64,000 nt of DNA from Gemmatimonas aurantiaca (GTDB taxonomy: Bacteria > Gemmatimonadota > Gemmatimonadetes > Gemmatimonadales > Gemmatimonadaceae). A program made the translations under genes and the position numbers. Below, in pieces: positions 49,856 to 57,446 of this stretch. Numbering within the stretch: the first letter of the stretch is position 1; each line of letters starts with the position of its first letter. The notes under the pieces were generated by a model that searched no databases, was not told the origin of the DNA, and was given only the letters and a program-made list of their open reading frames with translations. The stretch lies in assembly GCF_037190085.1 (NCBI RefSeq), contig NZ_JBBCJO010000005.1, positions 744,001-808,000 on the forward strand. Direction: 5' to 3'.

Positions 49856-51925
49856 ATGGATTCGCACATGCACTCGCTCCCGCATCCACGCCTGCGTTCG
49901 CAGCTGCATTCGAACCTGCGTTCGAACCTGCGTCGTCTGTCGTTCACGCTCATCCCCGCCGCGATGCTCGCGGCGGGGGCCTGCAGCGGTGATCGCTCCG
50001 CCAATGACACCGACGCGAAGGCCACCACCATCGCGTTCGACAGCGCGCACACCCTCTCGGCGGTGACGCAGGTCGGTGCCGCGCCCATTCTCGCGCTCGC
50101 GCCGGACGGGCGGCATGCCACGGCCTGGGTGTCGGCGCCCGGTGGTGGAACCGATGGCCGATTGCATGTGCTCGTGGCCCGCGATGGCGACACCACGCAG
50201 GTGCTGCGTGAACTCACCGATCCGCTTGGCCCCATCGAACCGCATGGCGAGGCCCCACCCAAACTGGCCTGGTCGTCGCGTGCCGGCGCATCGCCGACAC
50301 TCGGCGCGCTGTACGTGGTCGGCAAGGTGGTGCCCGGCCGTCGGTTCCCGGCGAGTGCGCTGCGGTTCGTGCGCTCCGACGACGGCGGTGCCACCTGGAG
50401 CGCTCCCGTCACCGTGACCGACGATACCACGAAGGGCGTCGCAGACGGCGGGGACTTCGGGTCGCACAACTTTCACGCCCTGCACGCCGCGCCCGACGGC
50501 ACGTTCTATGTGGCGTGGCTCGACGGCCGGGCCGGCAAGTCGGCCGTGTACATGACCCATTCCAGCGATGGCGGCGCTACATGGGCCACGAATGTGCGCG
50601 TGGTCCCGACGACATCGGCGCTCACCGAAGCATGCCCCTGCTGTCGCACCGCGATCGCCGCCGATGCGGATGGCACTGTGTATCTCTCGTGGCGCGCGGT
50701 GATCGCGGATACGTCGGCCGCTCCGGCTGCCGCCCCATCCGCCGGCGCGCCCTCCGCGACAGCGCCGGCAGGTGAAGCGCATATGCATGGCGCAGCGGCG
50801 ACGACGCAGACCATTCGCGATATCGTGGTGGCGCGCAGCACGGATCACGGGGCCACCTGGAGTGAGCCCGTGCGTGTGCACGCCGACAACTGGATCTACG
50901 ACGGCTGCCCGCATGCGGGTCCCTCGCTGGCAGTCGATGCATCGAAGCGTCTGCATGTGGCCTGGTGGACGGGCAAGCCCGGCGCGGCGGGCGTGTTCTA
51001 CACACAATCCAGCGATCGTGGTGTGACGTTCGCGCCGGCCACCCCACTCGGTGTGGCCGAAGCATCGCAGCCGGCGCATGTGCAACTCGCCGTGGCCGGC
51101 ACGAAGGCCAACACCACGGTGTTCGCGACATGGGACGATGGCACCAAACGGGTACCACAGGTGACGCTGCGTGTCTCACGCAATGGAGGAGCGTCCTTCG
51201 ATTCCGCCACCACGGTGAGCGCGCCTGGTCGTTCGGCCACGTTCCCGGTGCTCATGGTCGATGACGCCGCGACGGCGCTCACGATTGCCTGGTCGGAACA
51301 GACGATGGAAGCCGCCTCCGCGGCGCCGGCCCGCCCGAACATGAAGGATCCCAACGCCACGATGCCGTTGCCCAGTGTGGGCAACACGCAGGTGATGGTG
51401 CGCCGGGCGAAGCTCGGTGGCACCGGCGCCGCGCAGACCGCATCGACCGACGATGCCTTCCGCCCGCTGCAGACCGGCGACCAGGCCCCGAGTTACGGTG
51501 TGCGCCTGGTGGCGGGTGCCCAGCAGGGCGATTCACTCCAGGTCGTCGAACCCGGACGGGTGACGCTGCTCAACGTGTGGGCCACCTGGTGCACGTCGTG
51601 CCGCGAGGAGATGGCGGACCTCGATGCGCTGTACTCCCGCTACCACGCGCAGGGACTGCGCGTGGTGGCCGTCAGCGTCGATCAGGGCGACGCCACCAAA
51701 GTGGTGCGCTTCACCACGCGCGAAAAACTCGCCATGTCCATCGGCCACGATCCCGCCGGCATCGTGCAGCGCACCTTCAGCGTGGTGGGCGTGCCTGAGA
51801 CCTATCTGATCGACGGCAGCGGTCGCGTGCTCTGGAAGACTGCCGGCAACATCCATGGATCCCTCGATGGCGCGCGCACAGCCATCGAGCAGGCACTGGC
51901 CAGGCCGGTGGCGATGGTGCGGTGA
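49856..51925 (+). CDS. Sialidase-like propeller lipoprotein fused to TlpA-type thioredoxin
   Basis: A 689-aa lipoprotein (lipobox LAAGAC). Residues about 60-510 form a sialidase-type beta-propeller with repeated SDDGGATWS, SSDGGATWA and STDHGATWS boxes, interrupted by an EACPCCRTAIA motif (C259-P-C-C) that is probably redox- or metal-active. The C-terminal about 150 residues are a TlpA/ResA-type thioredoxin with WATWCTSC (about 576-582). The sialidase catalytic residues are not seen. The gene starts 2 bp after the receptor stop, so receptor and lipoprotein are co-expressed. Periplasmic disulfide or metal handling is the most natural guess. Confidence 0.75.
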   Translation: MDSHMHSLPHPRLRSQLHSNLRSNLRRLSFTLIPAAMLAAGACSGDRSANDTDAKATTIAFDSAHTLSAVTQVGAAPILALAPDGRHATAWVSAPGGGTDGRLHVLVARDGDTTQVLRELTDPLGPIEPHGEAPPKLAWSSRAGASPTLGALYVVGKVVPGRRFPASALRFVRSDDGGATWSAPVTVTDDTTKGVADGGDFGSHNFHALHAAPDGTFYVAWLDGRAGKSAVYMTHSSDGGATWATNVRVVPTTSALTEACPCCRTAIAADADGTVYLSWRAVIADTSAAPAAAPSAGAPSATAPAGEAHMHGAAATTQTIRDIVVARSTDHGATWSEPVRVHADNWIYDGCPHAGPSLAVDASKRLHVAWWTGKPGAAGVFYTQSSDRGVTFAPATPLGVAEASQPAHVQLAVAGTKANTTVFATWDDGTKRVPQVTLRVSRNGGASFDSATTVSAPGRSATFPVLMVDDAATALTIAWSEQTMEAASAAPARPNMKDPNATMPLPSVGNTQVMVRRAKLGGTGAAQTASTDDAFRPLQTGDQAPSYGVRLVAGAQQGDSLQVVEPGRVTLLNVWATWCTSCREEMADLDALYSRYHAQGLRVVAVSVDQGDATKVVRFTTREKLAMSIGHDPAGIVQRTFSVVGVPETYLIDGSGRVLWKTAGNIHGSLDGARTAIEQALARPVAMVR

Positions 51926-51992
51926 AGAGGCCCAGATTGACACGGCTACGTGCAGATTCGTGTGGATTCCTTCTTACGAAACGAGGTGGCTA

Positions 51993-52373
51993 TTGCGGTC
52001 GATAGAGCGTGTGGCGGGCATCTGCATGGGACTCCTGTTTCTGACTTCCATCACCGGGTGTGCTGCAGACTGTGTTGGCGTCAGTGTTCCGGGTTTCAAT
52101 CTCGTGCTCGTCGATGCGACATCCAAACAGCCCATCACGGACAATGTGACGGCCACCGCTCGCTCCGGTGACAGGAGTTACCCCTTGGAGCTCTTCACAG
52201 GTGTCCAACCGCCGACGTTTTCTGGCGTGATCAGAGAAGGCGTATACCAGCTACATATCGAGGCAGAAGGATATCAGTCATTCGTGCGGGACAGCATGGA
52301 GTTGCGCCGCACCGGCCGCTGTCAGGAGCTCGAAAGAGTCTATCTGACAATTCCCCTTCAGCGACGCGCCTGA
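51993..52373 (+). CDS. Small lipoprotein with carboxypeptidase-regulatory-like fold
   Basis: A 126-aa lipoprotein: signal with lipobox SITGC, then a beta-rich domain (LVDATSKQPITDNVTATARSGD ... YQLHIEAEGYQSFVRD) resembling the carboxypeptidase regulatory-like domain of surface proteins. The TTG start at 51993 is supported by a GAGG about 6 nt upstream; ATG 52026 is the alternative. Base composition is visibly less GC-rich here than in neighbours, suggesting acquisition or weak constraint. It is convergent with the gene ending at 52436. Confidence 0.55.
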   Translation: MRSIERVAGICMGLLFLTSITGCAADCVGVSVPGFNLVLVDATSKQPITDNVTATARSGDRSYPLELFTGVQPPTFSGVIREGVYQLHIEAEGYQSFVRDSMELRRTGRCQELERVYLTIPLQRRA

Positions 52374-52435
52374 CTCCGCATCATCCCAATCCATGATGGA
52401 AGTCTGGCGTGACGAGCAGTTCACTTGCATGATCG

Positions 52436-53050
52436 CTACGCCGGCCGCTTCTCGTACTTCCAGTTCTGGGACTTCCCCTCGGCGATCTGCTCCATCGCTT
52501 TCGCCAGTCGCCGTTCCCTCGTCTCCGGCTTCTTCGCCTCGGCGATCCACTCGCAGTACTCCCGCCGGTGCGATGGGCTCATGGCGTCGAACTTCGCCTT
52601 CACCGCGGGCTGACCGGACAGGGCTTTGCGCAATTCCGGCGGCACGGCGACGGCCGCACGCTGCGCTCCCTTTTTTGCCGCCGGACGGGCCATCTTCACG
52701 CCGGCTTCATTGAGCTGCATGGCCTTCCTGATGTAGCGCGTCAGCACAGTCTTGCTTGGCAGTTCTGCGATGCGCGTGACACGGCCGAACTGCCCCATGG
52801 CTTCATCGCTCATCTCGTCGCCGAGTACCTCACGCGCCAGCCAGAATCCGAAACTGCAATGCGCCTTGAATGACGCCATCGAACACAGGATGCCGCCGGC
52901 ATAGTTGAAGTTCGGAAAGCCCCACTTGATCGACTCCTCCACGTCCGGGCACGCCGCATGCACGACGTCACGGATGTGCCGCAGAATCGGCTGCGCGAAT
53001 TCGGCGGACTTTTTGATGTAGGCGTCGACTCGTGGATCGCGTGTACCCAT
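52436..53050 (-). CDS. YdeI/OmpD-associated family protein (with DUF1801)
   Basis: A 204-aa protein. The N-terminal half (GTRDPRVDAYIKKSAEF, then VEESIKWGFPNFNYAGGILCSMASF) is a DUF1801/YdhG-like domain. The C-terminal about 60 residues (KFDAMSPSHRREYCEWIAEAKKPETRERR) match the OmdA/YdeI domain. Function is unknown; YdeI affects outer-membrane and peptide resistance in enterics. The start at 53050 is chosen because the upstream in-frame stretch to 53245 is Arg-rich non-homologous sequence overlapping tesB. A second YdeI-type gene lies at 60270. Confidence 0.82.
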   Translation of the reverse strand: MGTRDPRVDAYIKKSAEFAQPILRHIRDVVHAACPDVEESIKWGFPNFNYAGGILCSMASFKAHCSFGFWLAREVLGDEMSDEAMGQFGRVTRIAELPSKTVLTRYIRKAMQLNEAGVKMARPAAKKGAQRAAVAVPPELRKALSGQPAVKAKFDAMSPSHRREYCEWIAEAKKPETRERRLAKAMEQIAEGKSQNWKYEKRPA

Positions 53051-53085
53051 GGAGCGCTCGTTGCGGAAGAGAGTGCGAAGATCGA

Positions 53086-53940
53086 TCAGCGCAGCCGGAG
53101 CAGACCTTCCTGCGCGGTGGAAGCGACGAGCGTGCCGTCGCGCGAGAAGATCTGTCCACGCACAAAGCCGCGGGCGTTGGCGGCAGTCGGGCTGTCCATC
53201 ACGTAGAGCAACCATTCGTCGGCCCGAAACGGACGATGCATCCACACCGTGTGGTCGAGCGACGCCACGAACACGCGCGGATCGCGATAGGCGATATCGT
53301 GCGGGGCGAGGGCCGTGGGGAGGAACCCGTAGTCGGATGCATACGCCAGAATGGCCTGATGCACGATCGGCTCGTCGGGCAGTCGTTCGACCACGCGGAA
53401 CCAGAGAAAGCGATGCGGTTCCCGTGGACGGGTCCGTCCCGGGATGTGCGGTGAATCGGTCCGGATATCCAACGGCCGATCCTGAAGCAGCACCGCATGC
53501 AGTTCCGGCGAGAACGCATCCAACTGCGCGCGGATCAGATCCACCTCCGAGGGCATGTCTTCCGGCGGTGGCACATCGGGCATGGTGCTCTGATGATCCA
53601 GCCCCCGTTCCTCGGCATGAAAGGACGCCGAGAGATGGAAGATCGCCTCACCATGCTGAATGGCCGTGACACGCCGGCTGGTGAATGACCCGCCATCGCG
53701 GGGACGGTCCACGAAGAAGACGATGGGCGCTTTCAGATCGCCGGCGCGCAGGAAGTAGCCGTGTACCGAGTGCGCCTCGCGCGGCTCGTCGACCGTGCGG
53801 CGTGCGGCCATGAGGGCCTGGGCGAACACCTGTCCGCCATAGACGCGACCCGTACCGAGGTCCCGGTTCTGTCCGCGATAGATGTTCACCTCGAGCTTCT
53901 CGAGCTCGAGCAGGGCGAGAAAGTCTTTGACGACGCTCAT
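53086..53940 (-). CDS. tesB: Acyl-CoA thioesterase II
   Basis: A 284-aa double-hotdog thioesterase that hydrolyses acyl-CoA esters. The motif GRVYGGQVFAQALMAA is the classic TesB start, followed by HSVHGYFLRAGD. The catalytic Asp-Thr-Gln type residues lie in the second hotdog, with SLDHTVWMHRPFRADEWLLY near residues 228-247. It is the only gene of this sort here and is divergent from the gene at 54009. Confidence 0.92.
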   Translation of the reverse strand: MSVVKDFLALLELEKLEVNIYRGQNRDLGTGRVYGGQVFAQALMAARRTVDEPREAHSVHGYFLRAGDLKAPIVFFVDRPRDGGSFTSRRVTAIQHGEAIFHLSASFHAEERGLDHQSTMPDVPPPEDMPSEVDLIRAQLDAFSPELHAVLLQDRPLDIRTDSPHIPGRTRPREPHRFLWFRVVERLPDEPIVHQAILAYASDYGFLPTALAPHDIAYRDPRVFVASLDHTVWMHRPFRADEWLLYVMDSPTAANARGFVRGQIFSRDGTLVASTAQEGLLRLR

Positions 53941-54008
53941 GGCGGAAATATGTGTCAGGACCGGCCGGGGTGGTTGTGGGGGCCGCCCAACGGTCGTAGG
54001 CTCAGAGT

Positions 54009-54503
54009 ATGCACCCTCGGCAACTGCGTCTCATTCTCGTCATCGTCGGCTGCGTCGCGGCGCTGCTCTGGTCGCAATTCCGCCCCCGCACCACCACCGG
54101 GCCGGCCGCGCCCGACGTATCCACGGCACCCGTCGTGGTACCGGAGCACGGGACACCGGCAACCGCCGCGCCCCCTGCCCGTGAAACACCGACTCCCAGC
54201 CGCTACGGAACGTACGGCTTCCGGTCTCCCGATCGTCTCGTGGACCATTTCGAAAAACACGGCGCCGAGTTCGGCGTCCGGTCCGCGGCCGACTACCTCG
54301 CGCTGGCGCAGGCCTTGCGCGATGCGCCTGTCAGCGATGACGTGCTGGAAGCCACACGGTCCTCCGACGGCGTGATTTCCCGCTATCGCCGCAGCACCGG
54401 CGCCTTCATCGCGTTCGATGCCGACGGCACCATTCGGACCTTCTTCAAACCCAACGACGGCGAGCGGTACTTCCGTCGACAGCTCACGAGGCGACCCCAA
54501 TGA
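54009..54503 (+). CDS. Secreted/anchored nuclease-toxin-like protein (BECR-type C-terminal domain)
   Basis: A 164-aa protein. A hydrophobic N terminus (LRLILVIVGCVAALLWS) serves as signal anchor, followed by a Pro/Thr-rich linker (about 25-65) and a C-terminal about 95-residue domain. That domain contains HFEKHGAEFGVRSAADYL, SRYRRSTGAFIAFDADG and TIRTFFKPNDGERYF. This pattern matches the nuclease domain found at the C termini of Rhs/WapA-like polymorphic toxins, where it acts as an RNase of the barnase-EndoU-colicin-RelE (BECR) fold; the match is from memory of the family and not from a search. Here it is free-standing with its own signal. The stop overlaps the next gene by ATGA. Confidence 0.65.
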   Translation: MHPRQLRLILVIVGCVAALLWSQFRPRTTTGPAAPDVSTAPVVVPEHGTPATAAPPARETPTPSRYGTYGFRSPDRLVDHFEKHGAEFGVRSAADYLALAQALRDAPVSDDVLEATRSSDGVISRYRRSTGAFIAFDADGTIRTFFKPNDGERYFRRQLTRRPQ

Positions 54504-54832
54504 CCTTGCCGTCGCCATCCCCCTCGCCCGTCGACGCGCGACTGACCCAATGGGGTCGCACGGTGGAAGACATCGAGCGCGGGTATCCGCTCACCTTCGA
54601 CGACTATCTCAACGATCTCGATCTCCGGCGTACGCTCGACGAGGTAGAACTGACCGCGGAACAGGTCGGCCGATTGTCCGCATTCGACGATCGGTTCCGG
54701 CAGGCGAGTTATCCCGCAGGACGTTGCGTGTGGGGCGACGAGAACGCGCAGGCCGAAGGCTGGACGGCAGAGAGCCAGTGGTACTACTGGCGCCTGCCCA
54801 CCACCCCCGGGCCGGCGTTCCTGGAGGACTGA
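54500..54832 (+). CDS. Probable immunity protein for the nuclease-like toxin
   Basis: A 110-aa acidic protein (many Asp and Glu, no signal peptide) translationally coupled to the putative nuclease (ATGA at 54500-54503). The block YPLTFDDYLNDLDLRRTLDEVE and a Trp-rich end (WTAESQWYYWRLP) are its only features. Cytosolic, acidic, short and tightly coupled to a toxin-like gene is the profile of an immunity protein that blocks the nuclease active site. No Pfam family is claimed. Confidence 0.55.
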   Translation: MTLPSPSPSPVDARLTQWGRTVEDIERGYPLTFDDYLNDLDLRRTLDEVELTAEQVGRLSAFDDRFRQASYPAGRCVWGDENAQAEGWTAESQWYYWRLPTTPGPAFLED

Positions 54833-54883
54833 GAACGGTCGGAGGGCTCATTGAGATGGCCGGCCCGGCTATATTGAAAGGCT

Positions 54884-56473
54884 ATGGCTGAACGTGCCCC
54901 AACTCCGGAATTTTCTGACGCCACGCTGACCGCCCGGGTGGTGGCGGCGACGGAACTGCTCGAACAACTCGCCAACGATCGCGCGGGTCTGCTCGACATT
55001 CCGGATGAGGAACGCCGTCGGCTGCTCAAGGCCGCCGGTGAGGTCTCGCGCCCCGACGCGATTCTGCGCCGGCAGATGGTGAAGGCCACCAAGCGGCAGA
55101 AAAAAGCCGAGCGCACGCAGAAGATCCAGGACGCCGAAAGCCAGTTGCAGGAGACGGGCATCCGGCGCCTGCGTCGGCAGACGGTGTTCACCACGCCCAA
55201 CTATCTGCCTCCCGGTTCCGACGCCCAGGAAACCGTGGAGGCCGACGGGTTCCGCGAGGCGCTCGAGCCGCAGCACTGTTACGTCTGCAAGCAGCAGTAC
55301 ACGGTCATTCATCACTTCTACGACCAGCTCTGCCCCTCGTGCGCGGAATTCAATTTCCGCAAACGCACCGAACTCGCCGATCTGTCCGGCCGGGTGGCCC
55401 TGCTCACCGGCGGTCGTGTGAAGATCGGCTATCAGGCAGGCATCAAGCTGCTGCGTGCCGGTGCACATCTCGTCGTCACCACGCGGTTTCCCCGCGATTC
55501 GGCGCAGCGTTACGCCGCCGAACCCGACTTCGAGCAGTGGGGGCACCGCCTCGAGATCTACGGCCTCGATCTGCGGCATACGCCCAGCGTGGAAGCGTTC
55601 TGTCATCACATGATGACCACGCACGACCGGCTCGACTTCATCGTGAACAATGCGTGTCAGACCGTCCGGCGTCCGCCCGACTTCTACAAGCACATGATGG
55701 ATCTCGAGCGGGCCTCCCTGGGCGCGATGCCCGAGCAGGCACGCAAGCTGCTGGGCGCCTACGAGGGGGTGCGTGGGTATCACATGCTGCCCGAAGCCGG
55801 TGCCGCTGCGGAGGAGGAATCGCTGACCCCCGCCACGCTGCCCCGCGCCCTGGCCGAGGTGGCCGGTATCACACACGCCGCCGAGCTGTCGCAGGTGGCG
55901 CTGCTGGAGGAGGAGCATCGCAATCAGGCCCACCTGTTCCCTGAGGGCCGTCTGGATCAGGATCTGCAGCAGGTGGATCTGCGCGACCGCAATTCATGGC
56001 GGCTGCTCATGCACGAAGTGCCGAGTGTGGAACTGCTCGAAGTGCAGCTAGTGAACGCCATCGCCCCGTTCCTGCTCAATGCGCGTCTCAAGCCACTCAT
56101 GATGCGCACCCCCGAGCGTGACAAGCACATCGTGAACGTGAGTGCGGTGGAAGGCCAGTTCTACCGCAAGTTCAAGACGACGCGGCACCCGCACACGAAC
56201 ATGGCCAAGGCCGCGCTCAACATGATGACGCGCACCTCGGCCGCCGACTACGTGAACGACGGCATCCACATGAATGCGGTGGACACCGGCTGGGTGACCG
56301 ACGAGGATCCCGTGCACATTGCCGCGCGCAAGGTGGAAGAGCACCGGTTCCACCCCCCACTCGACATCGTGGACGGTGCCGCGCGCATCGTCGATCCGAT
56401 CATCGACGGGATCAACACCGGCACGCATGTGTGGGGGAAGTTTCTCAAGGACTACACGCCGACGGACTGGTAG
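54884..56473 (+). CDS. SDR-family protein with internal zinc ribbon
   Basis: A 529-aa cytosolic protein. The first about 125 residues are helical with a KRQKKAERTQKIQ coiled stretch. Then comes a four-Cys ribbon (CYVC at about 134-137 and CPSC at about 151-154) and a Rossmann fold: TGGRVKIGYQAGIKLLRAGA as the cofactor loop, DFIVNNA, NVSAVEGQF and HPHTNMAKAALNMM. The active-site Lys is there, but the Tyr four residues before it is replaced by Thr, so standard dehydrogenase chemistry is questionable. A long insert (about 270-370) separates the two Rossmann halves. Starts 51 bp after the immunity-like gene. Confidence 0.75.
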   Translation: MAERAPTPEFSDATLTARVVAATELLEQLANDRAGLLDIPDEERRRLLKAAGEVSRPDAILRRQMVKATKRQKKAERTQKIQDAESQLQETGIRRLRRQTVFTTPNYLPPGSDAQETVEADGFREALEPQHCYVCKQQYTVIHHFYDQLCPSCAEFNFRKRTELADLSGRVALLTGGRVKIGYQAGIKLLRAGAHLVVTTRFPRDSAQRYAAEPDFEQWGHRLEIYGLDLRHTPSVEAFCHHMMTTHDRLDFIVNNACQTVRRPPDFYKHMMDLERASLGAMPEQARKLLGAYEGVRGYHMLPEAGAAAEEESLTPATLPRALAEVAGITHAAELSQVALLEEEHRNQAHLFPEGRLDQDLQQVDLRDRNSWRLLMHEVPSVELLEVQLVNAIAPFLLNARLKPLMMRTPERDKHIVNVSAVEGQFYRKFKTTRHPHTNMAKAALNMMTRTSAADYVNDGIHMNAVDTGWVTDEDPVHIAARKVEEHRFHPPLDIVDGAARIVDPIIDGINTGTHVWGKFLKDYTPTDW

Positions 56474-56639
56474 GGGTCCGTATCCTGAAAAACGTCAGGC
56501 CGGTCGGTTCGGCCGGTATACCCACACGATTGTCATTGTCTGCGATGCACTTCGATACGCCACGCCAGGGCCGTTCGTCCTGAGGTCGGGGAGGTGCCGG
56601 CTACGGTGCCGCTCCTCCCCCCAACCTCATATCACGACG

Positions 56640-57329
56640 ATGTGGTATCTCCAGACGGCCGTTGAATCCCTGATCCTCCCCACCGATGCCGAGGGGCACA
56701 CCACGTTGGCGGGGAACATCGCGCCATGGCACCATGTGGTGCGCTCGGGCAGTCATTCGGTGGAGGAACGGATCGCCATCGCTGCGGCGCCGGTACGCTG
56801 GACCATCTGGGCCTGGCAGCAGCGCGCACGACGGGTCCTGTTACCCGACGCTCTGGCCGCCAACCAGGCGTTGGCGCGCATGATGCGAGCGCAACCCTCG
56901 CGCGCCTGTGCATGGGCACACTTTCCGAAGCCGGGCAAGCGCAGATCCGACCAGACGATCGAAGTCGTCGTGGTCGTTCCACCCGATCATTTCAGCCGAT
57001 ACGAATCGCTGGTGCGGTTCGCGATGACGATGGCCAGTGGGTCTGTGGCGCTCACATTGCCGGTCCCCTCCGTGCCGGCTGTGTCAGGGAAAGAAGGCCA
57101 CCCGACCCCCGACCCGCTCATCGGCCCCGCCAGCGAAGCCGTCATGGAGGGCATGGAGATGGTGGTGTCGCGTGCGAAGGGGCAGAAATTCGGTCGGGGA
57201 GACCTGCGCGCCGAACGACGGACGCCCGGGGAGGACACACGATCGCCCACCCTGTCGCCTGACGAAGACGACGACTGGCTGTTGTTTGCGGCCGCTCCTC
57301 CCGCGAAAGCGACACCGACGCCGGAATAG
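56640..57329 (+). CDS. Hypothetical protein
   Basis: A 229-aa protein not recognised as any family. It starts MWYLQTAVESLILPTDAEG and carries a central alpha-beta segment followed by KRRSDQTIEVVVVVPPDHF. A long charged C-terminal tail (GRGDLRAERRTPGEDTRSPT) ends in an Ala/Pro patch. No signal peptide or TM is convincing. GC at third positions is moderately high, so it is probably coding, though a later start is possible. An imperfect GC-rich hairpin (56582-56628) lies just ahead, maybe a leader structure. Confidence 0.45.
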   Translation: MWYLQTAVESLILPTDAEGHTTLAGNIAPWHHVVRSGSHSVEERIAIAAAPVRWTIWAWQQRARRVLLPDALAANQALARMMRAQPSRACAWAHFPKPGKRRSDQTIEVVVVVPPDHFSRYESLVRFAMTMASGSVALTLPVPSVPAVSGKEGHPTPDPLIGPASEAVMEGMEMVVSRAKGQKFGRGDLRAERRTPGEDTRSPTLSPDEDDDWLLFAAAPPAKATPTPE

Positions 57330-57380
57330 TCATGTGATCTGAGCGCCCTGCCAGCGCCGCTGGCCCCCGCGCCGCCGCCT

Positions 57381-57411
57381 TTGAACGCCATCCGGGACTC
57401 CGACGTAATTT
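57381..57411 (+). promoter_or_regulatory. Possible sigma-70-type promoter of the S9 peptidase gene
   Basis: TTGAAC at 57381-57386 and TAATTT at 57406-57411 are the best -35/-10 pair in front of the gene, spaced 19 bp (18 if the -10 is taken as GTAATT). It is followed by a GGAG at 57435-57438, 8 nt before the ATG, which supports the start at 57447. Confidence 0.4.
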
Positions 57412-57446
57412 CTTAGTCTGTTCCCCTCCCGTCCGGAGCCCCCTGC

